Shown: positions 29,016 through 40,597 of the stretch, piece after piece
Layout of the letters: every line of letters begins with the position of its first letter
How positions within the stretch are numbered: position 1 is the first letter of the stretch
Assembly (NCBI RefSeq): GCF_023898315.1
Contig: NC_064616.1
Location: forward strand, 530,553,102 to 530,617,101
Direction of reading: 5' to 3'
Source: Schistocerca nitens
Taxonomy: Eukaryota > Arthropoda > Insecta > Orthoptera > Acrididae
DNA: 64,000 bases
The notes under the pieces: generated by a model
What the model was told of the DNA's origin: nothing
Database searches by the model: none
What the model saw: the letters and a program-made list of their open reading frames with translations, nothing else
Translations under genes and position numbers: made by a program

Positions 29016-30259
29016 TTATAAACCTGGCTGTTAAGTAGATCTCGATGTTCAAAGTTACCACACTCATGCACTTAAAATGTGCACTTACTATCCGGTCTGA
29101 GGCGTAAATGTCGTTTTAACTGACGTAGCGAACACATTTCAAGGGTTATGGGGCCATCGCAAGAGTTCTGAGGTCAGCAAGCTACGTTTTTGGTCCCTAT
29201 TTTTCCACTAATAAAGCTTTACGCCGTGCTGTCGCTGTATAATTGGCACTTCGCGCCTATACGGGCTGTACAGACTGTCTTGACCTAAAAATTATTCGAT
29301 GGTTTTCCCTCGCGGCGAAATGCAACAGCAGCGGAAGGCAAAGAGAGAGGAGATACTAATGGCCAGTGAAAGACAGTGGCAGTAAAAGAGGAAAAGAGAC
29401 TGAACAAAATAGAAGCAGTGGGAGCAAAAGAGAGAGGAGACAATGGAAATGAAAAGTACAGATGAGCTGCAGTGGGAGGGACATGCTGAGTACGAAGGCT
29501 TAACGATAAAGAAAGACAAGGTAAAATGATTTAGAATGTTGAATGTTAAAAGAGTGTGAATTTGTTTGTATGCAAAATTTTTTGTGAGGAAGGCAGAATG
29601 AGGATTGGGACGGCTTGGTTCCCCACTTTACTGTCAGTCTTTTAAAGAGGGACACATTCGCTTTTTTTGTCCTCCGACAGGAGCATTTTTCCACCAGTCT
29701 CTGTTACGACTCAAGCAGATCGCTGTGTCACCTTTTTGTATGCAGTCATGTTTCAAAGGCTTACTATGGTAACTACATGTTGAAATTTCTTTTAGTTTTG
29801 TTTATGTTTTTCAGATCTATTATAGATTTATATTTTTGATTTTTTAAAATTAATTCCTAAACTGGACAGCTATTGATAAATCACCGTGAAGAAGAATAAG
29901 ATGTACAAATTCCACAAAACCATCTCATTTAACAGTGCACAGAACGTGGCTGGACGACGCATGGGACACTATCTGCGTACCTTAGGGAAGTTTGTTTGGA
30001 TCCTTCCTGTTAAGGATGACTTGTCGGAGAGTATTAATAGGAACATCAATTTTTTTGCAGATTATGCAGTTACCTAAAACTAAGCGCTGCCCAAAAAGTA
30101 ACTGAACAAATATTAGGTCAGAACTTAATAAGTTTTTAAATTAGAGCAAAAATTTCAGTTTCCTTTAAATGTTCGTCAGTGTAAAATTTTACACTTCACA
30201 AAACGAAAATTACGTAGTTTCCTATGACTGCAAGATCAGCGAAACACAGTTGACTCCAA
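29016..30259. other. Unassigned DNA with a purine-rich stretch
   Basis: Bases 29320-29500 are strongly purine-rich on the plus strand (repeated GAGAGGAGA, AAAGAG, GCAGTGG), so minus-strand frames there are low complexity. No gene was supported. Confidence 0.4.
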
Positions 30260-30870
30260 TCATTATGCAATTATCTGTGTATAACAGTATGTAAGAATAA
30301 GAAATGGAATGATCACATTGTACGCTCAATGGTGGGCAAAGCCGATAACAGATCTACGTTCATTGTCAAGAAACTAGGAAAAGGCTGTAAGCTCAAAAAA
30401 GAGATTCTTTACTAAACACTCTTGCGAGATATCCAAGAATATTGCTTAAGTGTGTATGACTCATACCAAATAGTACTATCGCGGACATCAAACGTATACA
30501 ATGATGAGCTGCACATATGGTTACCGGTTAGGCTGACAAGTGGGAGAGCGTGACGAAGATTTTGAAATATTTGAACTGGCAAACGCTTGAAGACATACTC
30601 AGTTATCCCATGAAAACATCCTTGCCAAGTTTCAAGGAACAGCATTAGGTAAGGAACCTAGGAACATACCACAGCACCCAACATATCGCTCCCGCAGGGA
30701 CCGCAAAGATAAGATTAGACTAATTAGAGCGCTTGCAGAAATATTCAAGTAATCATTCTTCCCGTGTTCATTCGCGAATGGAACAATAAGAAGCTCTAAT
30801 AAAAGGTACAATAGAAATTACCTTCTGCCATGCACTTCAAGATGGTTTGCAGGGTATGGATGTAGGAATT
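30260..30870 (+). pseudogene. 3' end of a Jockey-like LINE
   Basis: A plus-strand fragment resembling the C-terminal end of Jockey-type pol. TTCCCGTGTTCATTCGCGAA, the AATGGAACAATAAGAAGC segment and CTTCTGCCATGCACTTCAAG followed by GGTATGGATGTAGG correspond to the terminal 'FFPC.IR.WN' region and the 3' end seen in the other fragments here. It is heavily mutated and has no RT core. Confidence 0.55.
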
Positions 30871-31529
30871 TCTGTATCCATACAGTGCTGGACTTTTCAT
30901 GTGTCAAGAATGTACTGTGAATGTTCTGAATTTGGGGAAAAAAAAACGCCGACAGAGTCTGTTGCCGTGGACAATAACAAACGTATTCATCAAGGGACTG
31001 CAGTTGACTACTGAGGATTGTTTTAATGGATAGACGGGTCAGAATGCAACACGTCACTCGCTATCTCGGTGCTGGGCAATTAGTGAGAAGCCATATCATC
31101 CAGAACTATCTTTTACCATGGGGTACAGAATCTTCAGCCCCACTCTTATACAGTGATTAGGAGGAGCAGAAACACCGTCAACGGATGCTCGAGACCTGTA
31201 AAACGCATACTTTAACAGATTAGTAACGGTGCATGTTGGTACATGCCGGAACCAAAGTTCACATGCGTCGAAAAATCATAAGAGTCGACGCTTTCTGCTT
31301 GCCATATGAGCGCCGTTAAGTAGGTGGTTGAAGTATTCCTTTGTGAGGGCTGTTTGCTTTGGGTGCAGTGGGACCCTAGCACGTATGGTGTCTCTACAGG
31401 AGGTGATTGTCCGATCATGTGCATCCGTTTGTTCACCTACAACATTCCGCAGGAACTTGCACCCTCAGCAAGACCGAATTACATATAATTGCTTGAGGAA
31501 CACTCATCGGACGTGAGGGTGTGTTCCCA
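30871..31529. other. Unassigned DNA
   Basis: No feature recognised. Confidence 0.4.
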
Positions 31530-31730
31530 TATGTCTGCATCTACATCTGTCTCTACATCTATACTCTACAAGTCACCACACGGTGATTGACGGAGCACCT
31601 GTCGCACTTTCTCTGTTACATTCACGAATGGTATGTGGACAGAACGACTGTCTATGAACCTCCGTATCAGCTTTAATTTCACTAATTCTTTCGTCGTGCT
31701 CACTTTGCGCGACGTATGTGGGAGGAAGTA

Positions 31731-33070
31731 CGAGGGCAGTTCAATAAGTAATGCAACACATTTTTTTTCTCAGCCAATTTTGGTTGAAAAAACCGGAAAT
31801 TTCTTGTGGAATATTTTCAAACATTCCCGCTTCGTCTCGTCTAGTTTCATTGACTTCCGACGGGTGGCAGCATTGTACGGAGCTGTTAAAATGGCGTTTG
31901 TAACGGATGTGCGTTGCAAACAACGGGCAGTGATCGAGTTTCTTTTGGCGGAAAACCAGGGCATCTCAGATATTCATAGGCGCTTGCAGAATGTCTACGG
32001 TGATCTCGCAATGGACAAAAGCACGGTGAGTCGTTGGGCAAAGCATGTGTCATCATCGCCGCAAGGTCAAGCAAGACTGTCTGATCTCCCGCTTGCGGGC
32101 CGGCCGTGCACAGCTGTGACTCCTGCAATGGAGGAGCGTGCGAACACACTCGTTCGAGATGATCGACGGATCACCATCAAATAACTCAGTGCTCAACTTG
32201 ACATCTCTGTTGGTAGTGCTGTCACAATTGTTCACCAGTTGGGATATTCAAAGGTTTGTTCCCGCTGGGTCCCTCGTTGTCTAACCGAACACCATAAAGA
32301 GCAAAGGAGAACCATCTGTGCGGAATTGCTTGCTCGTCATGTGGCTGAGGGCGACAATTTCTTGTCAAAGATTGTTACAGGCGATGAAACATGGGTTCAT
32401 CACTTCGAACCTGAAACAAAACGGCAATCAATGGAGTGGCGCCACACCCACTCCCCTACCAAGAAAAAGTTTAAAGCCATACCCTCAGCCGGTAAAGTCA
32501 TGGTTACAGTCTTCTGGGACGCTGAAGGGGTTATTCTGTTCGATGTCCTTCCCCATGGTCAAACGATCAACTCTGAAGTGTATTGTGCTACTCTTGAGAA
32601 ATTGAAGAAACGACTTCAGCGTGTTCGTAGGCACAAAAATCAGAACGAACTTCTCCTTCTTCATGACAACGCAAGACCTCACACAAGTCTTCGCACCCGA
32701 GAGGAGCTCACAAAACTTCAGTGGACTGTTCTTCCTCATGCACCTTACAGCCCCGATCTCGCACCGTCGGATTTACATATGTTTGGCCCAATGAAGGACG
32801 CAATCCGTGGGAGGCACTACGCGGATGATGAAGAAGTTATTGATGCAGTACGACGTTGGCTCCGACATCGACCAGTGGAATGGTACCGTGCAGGCATACA
32901 GGCCCTCATTTCAAGGTGGCGTAAGGCCGTAGCATTGAATGGAGATTACGTTGAAAAATAGTGTTGTGTAGCTAAAAGATTGGGGAATAACCTGGTGTAT
33001 TTCAATGCTGAATAAAACAACCCCTGTTTCAGAAAAAAAATGTGTTGCATTACTTATTGAACTGCCCTCG
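31731..33070 (+). mobile_element. mariner transposon with perfect terminal repeats
   Basis: The first and last 40 bases (starting CGAGGGCAGTTCAATAAGTA) are exact inverted copies, and TA flanks both sides (31729-31730, 33071-33072). Length is 1340 bp. The interior holds a DD34D transposase gene with a single stop. Identical ends and near-intact coding suggest a young insertion into the Jockey-like relic. Confidence 0.95.
31891..32961 (+). pseudogene. mariner DD34D transposase with one nonsense codon
   Basis: ATG at 31891 opens a 356-residue product closed by one TAA at 32182-32184 (codon 98). Everything else is in frame. N-terminal helix-turn-helix regions include AVIEFLLAENQGISDIHRRL and MDKSTVSRWAKHV. 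The mariner signature WVPHxL reads WVPRCL. Catalytic residues: first Asp in VTGDETWVHHF, second in LLHDNARPHTS, third in YSPDLAPSDLHMFG, with 34 residues between the second and third, the DD34D spacing of mariner. The residue before the stop is Lys in ITIK, and most relatives have Glu next (GAA to TAA is one change). The copy is inactive, apart from possible read-through. Confidence 0.93.
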
Positions 33071-33249
33071 TAATATGATGATCGACAATTCTTGGAACAT
33101 ACGCTCCCGAATTTCCCAGTAGTGTAAACCTCTTCGTAATGCACAACGACTCTCTTGTACCATCTGCCTCTGGAACTTATTGAGGATATTCCTAAGTTTT
33201 CGGGCCGACTAAGCGATACAGTGACAAAACGCGTCACACTTCATTGAAT

Positions 33250-33312
33250 CTTCTTTCTCTCTCTCTCTCTCTCTCTCTCCCTCTCCTTCTCCCTCTCCCT
33301 CTCTCCCTCTCG
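33250..33312. repeat. (TC)n microsatellite
   Basis: CT dinucleotides followed by CCCTCT repeats in the Jockey-like relic. Confidence 0.9.
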
Positions 33313-34098
33313 AGAATCGAATGAACAAGTTTTCTGGAAACAGCTTCTTTCGTGAATGAACGACAGTTTCCCAAGATTCTCCCACTCAAAATTAGTTGGT
33401 ATCTGCTTTTCACACTATTTGTTTTGTTTGGTCATTTCATTTCACGTCCCTTCCGACGGTTACCTTACTTCTACGTATTTTACCGCAGTTTTTGTTCCCA
33501 AGGATTTTTCACCAATAATGTAATCAAACACTATTGGATCTTCTAGCTTATTTAAGTGGAATATGTTACATTTATTTATTTTGAGGGTCAACTGCCATTT
33601 TCTGTACCAGTCGTCCACCCTCTGCAGGTCGTCTTGGGTTTCGCAACAGTCTTTAAAACCCTTCTATATACACCAAATCGACTACAAACGGTTTCGTTAT
33701 ACACTCGTTAATATCTGTTATAAAAAGTAACGGTCCTATAATACTCCTTAGGCTACTCTTGAAATTACCTTTGCATCTGCCAGTTTTGTCTTGTTAATAA
33801 TACGTGTTGTGTTATGAGGAAGACCTGAATCCGTTCAAAAATCTGGTCTGATACTCGGTAAGCTTGTATTTTGTTCACTAAATGACTGTATGGGACTGTA
33901 ATGAGAGGCTTCCGAAAGTCAGTTAGCACGGCATCAATCTGCGTGCCTTTGTCCACAACGCTCAGGATGTCATGGACGAACAGGTAGACCTGAGTATAAC
34001 CAGTTCTCCACGGACTCCATATTGATTTTTGTAAGGTATTACCGTTCTCCAAAGCATCATAATGCGTGATCATAAGACGTGTTAGATAGTTCTACAAT

Positions 34099-34247
34099 GG
34101 TTCAAATGGCTCTGAGCACTATGGGACTTAACATCTATGGTCATCAGTCCCCTAGAACTTAGAACTACTTAAACCTAACCAACCTAAGGACATCACACAA
34201 CACCCAGTCATCACGAGGCAGAGAAAACCCCTGACCCCGCCGGGCAG
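34099..34247 (-). mobile_element. tRNA-derived SINE (family A2), 5' truncated
   Basis: It has the family A 3' body but a different 5' segment on the minus strand, GGTCAGGGGTTTTCTCTGCC and CGTGATGACTGGGTGTTGTG, also present at 38666. AGTTCTACAAT at 34088-34098 and 34248-34258 is an exact 11-bp target duplication. Confidence 0.9.
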
Positions 34248-34800
34248 AGTTCTACAATAGACTGACGTCTGTGACATAGGTCTATAATTACGCGCATCTG
34301 TCCCAAGACCAGTTTTGAAAACGGAAATGATCTGCGCTTTTTTCCAGTCGCTTGGTACCATTCTTTGTTTCAGCGACCTACAGTAAACTATTACTAGAAG
34401 GGGAGCTAGTTCTTGCGCATAATATCTATAGAACCTCGCAGGTACCTCATTCGGTCTAGATACATTTCACTCTTCAGCAGTTTCAGATGATTTTGCATCG
34501 CGCGATCACTTATTCAGTGTCTGCTGTTTCGGCGCTCGTGTAACATTGAAAGAAGGAACCAATACGATCTTCCACTGTGAATCAGTATTATGGCTTGCTC
34601 TCTGCCATCTTCCCTTTCGGTGTCATTATCGTCACTGAGCGATTGGACAGCTTGTTTCGATCCTCAGTCGTAATGAAAACGTCAAGGACGATATCGAGCG
34701 AGTAGTGCACACCTTGGAGCCAACTCCATTTAGTATGTATGATTCCTAGGCAGTGGTTGACTAATTATCGATCAGTACAGTTTCCCAACGGTTTTGATAT

Positions 34801-36023
34801 CTCGTGCATCGTACAGCATGGCGCGTCATTACCGTCATCAGGACGAAAACTGGGTATCTCGAATTCAGTTTGTCATACGTCTGTTTAAGTAATTCACCAG
34901 AGTCAGAATCACCATTAGATTGCTACTGGCGATGCTGTTGCTGCAGGTAAGCACTTTTACTTAATGATTGGACAGAAATGCAGAACGACATAGAAATTAT
35001 TTCCACTTGGTCTTCTGCAAGGCAGTGCCTTTTCTATGTAGATAAATGCCACATAACCATAAACAATAAAAGGAGCATGACCTGTGAAATGTAAGGAATG
35101 CGAATGTAAGACTTAGAGTTGTTAGTAGGATTACAGGGAATTATAGTGAATCTCGTAAGTGAAACCGCACATATCAGTGTATCCAAAAGTACTGGTCAGT
35201 TGTTTGGCGTCTTTATCTAGTATACGTGACAGCAAATGTCGAAGGAATTTGAGAGACATTATTGTGGCTTTGGAACTGATAGATATAGCAGATCGGAAAA
35301 TACGGTTGTAATGCTCGAGAAACTCAAATGGGAACCTTTGACAGAAATGGGACGCTGTTCCCCTGTTGCGTAAATTTTTATTACCTACATTCGAGGGAAA
35401 TTATTCAAGAGTTCTACGGATTCTATTAAGTATGTTAAGTAGGGATTAGGATGCGTGTTGAAGTGTGTGAATGGTACAAAAAAGTGACAATTTTTTGATG
35501 AATCACACTCTGCCATGACCGTACATTGGTCTGTGCAAATGTTTACATGTAAACTTTCCATTTCTAGACCGTTATTTGTTGTTATGTGATGCAGTTTTTG
35601 CATACATTTATGTGCGCAACATTAACATTTCTGGAAATTGCAGTACCAAGAATGACACTTGTGACTGTAGCAAACTTTATATCGGGGATCACCATACACA
35701 AATGATGAGAACTGCAGAACTCTACATGATTTCTGGATATGAAAATTCAGGGAGATATGAAGTACTTACGAGTTGCAAGCGAAGTCTCTAAAGATCGTGG
35801 CACGGTAAAGACAGCTAAATGGTTTTTTGGGTAATTTTCATCGACGCCGTATGTATAAGAGTTCACAAATTCAGAAATGTAGAGGCTATGGAGCACTGAT
35901 GAACAAATTAGATACCACCCATATCTCAGATACGTTCAGCAAGCTATATGTTAAGCGAAGCCCAGACTAGGATAGCTGTGGTATCAGCTGTTATTAGAAG
36001 ACTAGAGCGTTTCTCCTCACATG
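34801..36023. other. Unassigned DNA
   Basis: No gene, RNA or repeat recognised. Confidence 0.4.
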
Positions 36024-36115
36024 TACACACATAAAAAAATTTTTTGCATCACCCCGGTTTCCCAGAACTCCTGAAGACAGACGTTGACTGTGGATCTTGT
36101 ATCACAGACACAGTC

Positions 36116-36353
36116 ACCGAGCGAGATGGCGCAGTGGTTAGCACACTGGACTCGCATTCGGGAGGACGACGTTTCAATCCCGTGAACGGCCATCCTGATT
36201 TATGTTTGCCGAGATTTTCCTGAATCGCTTCAGGCAGGTGCCGGGATGGTTCCTTTGAAAGGACACAGCCGACTTCCTTCCCCATCCTTCCCTATTCCGA
36301 TGAGACCGATAACCTCGCAGTTTGGTTTCCTCCCCCCAAATCAACCCAGCCCA
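36116..36353 (+). mobile_element. tRNA-derived SINE (family B2)
   Basis: Same tRNA-like head as 7978 (GCGCAGTGGTTAGCACACTG) but a different 3' end (CCGATGAGACCGATAACCTC, then CCTCCCCCCAAATCAACCC). ACAGACACAGTC at 36104-36115 and 36354-36365 is an exact 12-bp target duplication. Confidence 0.93.
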
Positions 36354-36520
36354 ACAGACACAGTCCCTTTGACTGTTCAGAGATGTCACTAAACCCACCC
36401 AAAGATGTAAACAACCATGCATGAGCAGCGCCTATTAGACGGAGGGGGTCCGGCAGCCGATCAGTTCCAGTCATTCCACCAGGAAGGAGGTACACAGCTC
36501 GTGTTGTCTGTAGTTCAACC

Positions 36521-37533
36521 ATGCCTAGACGGTCAGTACCGCGGTTCGATCGCGTCCGCATTGTTTCTCTGTGACAGCAATGGCTCTCAACAAGGGATGT
36601 GTCTCGGAGTGAACCAAAGCGATGTTGTTTCGACATGGAGGAGATACAGAGAGACAGAAACTGTCGATGACACGCCTCACTCAGGTCGCCCAAGGACTAC
36701 TACTGCCGTGCATGACCGCTATCTGCTTATTATGACTAGGAGGAACCCTGACACCAACCCCACCATGTCGAATAATGCTTTTCGTTTAGCCACAGGACGT
36801 CGTGTTACGACTCAACCTGTGCGCAATAGACTCCATGATGTGCAACTTTACTCCCGACGTCCAAGTCGAGATCAATCTTTGCAACCACGACACCAAGCAG
36901 CACGGTACATATGGGCCCAACAACATGCCGAATGGACGGCTCAGGATGGTATCACGTTCTCTTCACCGATGAGTGTCGCATATGCCTTCAACCAGACAAT
37001 CGTCGGAGACGCGTTTGGAGGCAACCCGGTCAGGCTGAACTCCCTGGACACACTGTCAGCGAGTGCAGCAAGGTGGAGGTTCCTTGCTATTTTCGGGTGG
37101 CATTATGTGGGGCCGACGTACGCCACTGGTGGTCATGGAAGGTGCCGTAACGGCTATACGATACGTGAATGCCATCCTGCGACCGATAGTGCAACCATAT
37201 CGGCCGTATATTGGCGAGGTATTCGTCTTCATGGACGAAAATTCGCGTCCCCATCGTGCAGATCTTTTGAGTGACTTCTTTCAGGATAACGACATCGCTC
37301 GACTGGAGTGGTCAGCGTGTTCTCCAGACATGAACCCTATCGAACATGCCTGGGATAGACTGAAAAGGGCTGCTTATGGATGATGTGACCCACCAACCAC
37401 TATGGGTCTACGCCAAATCGCCGTTGAAGAGTGGGACAATCTAGACCAACAGGGCCTTGATGAACTTGTGGATAGTATGCCACGACGAATACAGGCATGC
37501 ATGGATGCAAGAGTACGTGCTACCGGGTATTAG
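36521..37533 (+). pseudogene. Tc1-like DD34E transposase (frameshifted)
   Basis: ATG at 36521 (ATGCCTAGACGG) starts the transposase, but an early stop and several shifts scatter it over three frames. Recognisable parts: SVYRGSIASALF-like start region, DTPHSGRPRTTTAVHDRY (36665-36720), RVTTQPVRNRLHDVQLYSR (about 36800-36860), ITFSSPMSVAYAFNQ where FTDECRICLQP in the other frame supplies the first Asp (about 36960), FMDENSRPHRADLL (about 37230) and SPDMNPIEHAWDRLKR (about 37325) with the Glu. The second catalytic Asp position is Glu in MDEN where relatives have MDDN. Spacing from it to the final Glu is 34. The stop TAG is at 37531-37533. Confidence 0.85.
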
Positions 37534-37728
37534 AGGTACCGGTGTGTACAGCAATCTGGACCACCAACTCTGAAGATCTCGCTGTGTGGTGGTAAACATG
37601 CAAGGTGTGGTTTTCATTAGCAATAAAAAGGGCGGAAATAATTTTTATGTTGATCTCTATCCTAATTTTCTGTACAGGTTCCGGAACTTTCGGAACCGAG
37701 GTGATGCAAAATTTTTTTGATGTGTGTA

Positions 37729-38421
37729 GTAGGGAATTGCTCCGATGAAATATGGCGTGTGGCGGTCTTTTAATGTAGGATAGTAAATCAAGTCCCAGAA
37801 CCTCCTTCATGTGGCAGTTGTAGTTCACAACACTCTCAATGACATGGATTATTCAATGGTGCTCATAACGGCCACACTTGACGCTTGTACCCTATACTGC
37901 TTACCAGTCGAAGCTGCCAGATTATGAACATCACGATTGTGTTTTACGAATATGCATCTATCATTGTGAGATCTACAAAGCCCGTAAAATTTGTCATTCA
38001 ACGCTGCAGCGGTGCTGCTCACGTCTTTAATGCTGTCTGAGATGTTGATGATTTCTTAGCAACAGAACCCAATGCAATGGCAACAAACAGCAGAGACGTT
38101 CACACCTATTGCAGTTTTCAAATATGGACAAAGTTGTACGGTCCTTTACGACCATGCTGACAAGATCGTGGTCATTCATAGTTGTCCTTCGAATGCTTCA
38201 TTATCCGACCGTCGGCGTCACTTATTTACTGACACTACCTACGCATCAATGTGCGTAGGCTTCTGTAGCCGGAGTTTCGTAAATATAACACGACGATAAG
38301 TTATCTGTTATTTTGCTGCCACCGAATTATTTCTGTTCCTGAAAGTTATAAACATTTTCAGTTCATTGAGACTACACCATATGTTTGTATGACATCTTTC
38401 TTTAATAATAGCTTACCTCTT
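37729..38421. other. Unassigned DNA
   Basis: No feature recognised. Confidence 0.4.
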
Positions 38422-38565
38422 ACCGAGGTAGGTGGTGTAGTGATGAAGAACTGGAATCGTATTCAGAATGACAGTGGCTCAACTTCGGGTGTGAACATCC
38501 AGAGTTAGGTTTCAAATCTGTGATAGCTCCCTCAAAAAGCTCTCACCTGCTTGCTACTTTGTTTT
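38422..38565 (+). mobile_element. Degenerate tRNA-derived SINE (family B-like)
   Basis: GGTGGTGTAGTGATGAAGAACT and the following B-box-like GGTGTGAACATCCAGAGTTAGG line up with the family B head, but many bases differ and the body is short. An old copy. Confidence 0.45.
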
Positions 38566-38665
38566 ATAAGTTAATTTTAACAGAGCTCATATGAAGATAT
38601 ATTTAACTCAATAGGCGGAGTTTCACCCAAGAACACGAGCAGCACAGCGCTTTAGTGCCCTCTCT

Positions 38666-38844
38666 TACGCCCGGGTTCCCGGGTTCGATTCCCGGCGGGG
38701 TCAGGGATTTTCTCTGCCTCGTGATGGCTGGGTGTTGTGTGATGTCCTTAGGTTAGTTAGGTTTAAGTAGTTCTAATTTCTAGGGGACTGATGACCATAG
38801 CTGTTAAGTCCCATAGTGCTCAGAGCCATTTGCACCATTTTTTT
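38666..38844 (+). mobile_element. tRNA-derived SINE (family A2)
   Basis: Starts in a B-box region (CCCGGGTTCGATTCCCGGCG), then GGTCAGGGATTTTCTCTGCC and the family A body to CCATTTGCACCATTTTTTTT. TGCCCTCTCT at 38656-38665 and 38845-38854 is an exact 10-bp target duplication. Confidence 0.9.
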
Positions 38845-38854
38845 TGCCCTCTCT

Positions 38855-39346
38855 CGCTCGTACCCAGTAGACAAGAGCGCATGACTCAGTCCAGCGGGAG
38901 GTGGCTAACTGTAAACTCACAGCGAAGTAAATTGCCACTCAAATGCAAGAACGAACGTTGGCTAACGCGACTACAGGGAAAAGAGGCTACTAATCTCAGC
39001 GGCAAACTGCCGTTACTTATAACTAATTATGAACTAAAGCAAATAACCGTAAACGATAGAGCTGTCAGACGAAATCTGTATGTTAACCATGCCACAGTGC
39101 TGTGCAAGCATTATTATTTCAGTATTAACTTAAACAGTTGATGTGTGTACTGTGAAACGATCATTTCTGAACGTACAAAAAGATCTACGAACCGTTATTA
39201 AAAGCTTGAAGTAACAATGGGACTAAGACAAGCCAATATTCGTCAGTCATACATGAAATTATCGACAGGTCTGTGTCCCGTTGAGCTTTATGTGACAGCA
39301 ACCTGATGGGCAATAATCAACACTAGGTGCCTAAGTGCCTTAGCAC
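38855..39346. other. Unassigned DNA
   Basis: Short frames only. Nothing recognised. Confidence 0.4.
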
Positions 39347-39625
39347 CGGCCTCCTGGTTTGGTGGTAAACTGGGTACTTCGAAACCGAGAGGTCGCATGA
39401 TGAAATCCTGGTCGGAGCACGGAAATTTTTTAGTCTCTCTTTAATCCAACCTTCACCACTCAGTAATGAGAAGAGTCGCCAGGAGCGACAGGTGGGTTGG
39501 ATTCCACGTTAAATTGAATATTTCCTTCCCGCAGTTGGATAACTGGGGTACATTAGGGACACACAAGTCGTCGAACTGGTGTTCAATTGAAAGACTTGCA
39601 CTCGGACATTGAGCCACACGAAATT
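39347..39625 (+). mobile_element. tRNA-derived SINE (family E)
   Basis: The head has an A-box-like CTGGTTTGGTGGTAAACTGG and a B-box-like GAGGTCGCATGATGAAATCC, followed by CGGAGCACGGAAATTTTTTA and a long body (CAGGAGCGACAGGTGGGTTG) ending near CACACGAAATTATATTT. It is a different body from families A-D. The target duplication is not convincing. Confidence 0.65.
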
Positions 39626-39997
39626 ATATTTAGTGCTTGGTAGTGTGTTAAATTACACATAAGTGTCTGTTTCGTAGTATTTTTTGGTTTAATGAGAGTA
39701 GTGGGGCTATAGCGACTCAAGGCAACTTTGTACTAAAATGCGATGTTGAAATATGCGATGCCATTGACATCATAATCCAAGATGGCGTCCACTTGACCTT
39801 GAAAAGTGCAAGTGTTAGAGTGTGTTACTTATAAGCAGGGGCATTGTCAAAAACTTGAACACATTATGTAACCATGAATCTCCCCCACCCACTCCCCCTC
39901 CCCTCGCCAATCCCCCTAAGTTCGGAGGTAATTTTTTTTTAATGCATATATATTCGTTTCAACCAATAACACTGCATCTATGCGCGAGCGCTCACGC
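39626..39997. other. Unassigned DNA
   Basis: No feature recognised except an AATCCAAGATGGCG motif at about 39776 also seen near 20130. Confidence 0.4.
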
Positions 39998-40008
39998 ACA
40001 CACGCACG

Positions 40009-40057
<49 letters not shown>
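39998..40057. repeat. (CA)n microsatellite at a LINE tail
   Basis: CACACGCACGCACG followed by pure CA repeats to 40056. It directly abuts the 3' end of the minus-strand RTE relic and may have grown from that element's short tandem tail. Confidence 0.9.
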
Positions 40058-40059
<2 letters not shown>

Positions 40060-40597
40060 TGTTTTGTGATCTGCAGTCCAAAGACTGGTTAGTTGTAGCT
40101 CTCCACACTACTTTAAAAGCCTCCCCATCTCCGAATAACTACTGCAACCTACATCATTTTGAATCTGCTTACTGTATTCATCTCTTGTACTCCCTCTATA
40201 ATTTTTATCCCCACATTTTCCTCTTAAATCAGTGATTCCTTGATGTTTCAGAATGTGTCCTATCGACCGATCCTTTCCTTTAGTCAGCTTAGACCACACA
40301 TTTTTTTCTCGCGAATTCTAATCAGTATCTTCTCATTGATTACGTGATCTACACATCAAATCTTCACCAGTCTCCTGTAGCACCACATTTCGAAAGCTTC
40401 TATTCTCTTCTTGTTTCAACTGTCTATCATGAACGTTTGACTTCAGCATAAATTTTCATCTTCAGAAAACATCTCCGAAAACTTAAATTTATAGCCGAAG
40501 ATTACAACTTTCTCTTCTTCAAAACGCCTTTATTACCACTGACAGTGTACATTTTGTATCATCTCTGCTTTGGTCCTCAACAGATATTTTACTGCCC

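Larger units (their letters stand above)
31530..34800 (-). pseudogene. Jockey-like LINE relic, interrupted by mariner and SINE
   Basis: Minus-strand non-LTR reverse transcriptase in fragments. From high to low coordinates: VPSDWKKAQIISVFKTG and ARNYRPMSQTSV (about 34355-34275), a SINE, then KSIWSPWRTGYTQVY and VDKGTQIDAVLTDFRKP (34030-33915), a thumb segment near 33540-33620 and the 3' end with a CATCTACATCTGTCTCTACA-type motif at about 31535-31560. A mariner (31731-33070) separates the last two parts. The F/YADD box was not found intact. It is inactive and belongs to the same broad family as 17941-19485. Confidence 0.65.
36026..37726 (+). mobile_element. Tc1-like transposon with TIRs, SINE inside
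   Basis: The left end CACACATAAAAAAATTTTTT-GCATCACCCCGG and the complement of the right end CACACATCAAAAAAATTTTG-CATCACCTCGG form terminal inverted repeats. TA flanks the element at 36024-36025 and 37727-37728. A SINE at 36116-36353 lies between the left TIR and the transposase. Confidence 0.88.

Noticed and set aside
36292-36693. A 133-codon minus-strand frame in the Tc1-like element
   Set aside because: Antisense to the SINE and transposase start; no motif of its own.
39822-40235. A 137-codon plus-strand frame across the CA repeat
   Set aside because: It is made of Pro-rich low complexity, His/Thr from the microsatellite and antisense LINE sequence.
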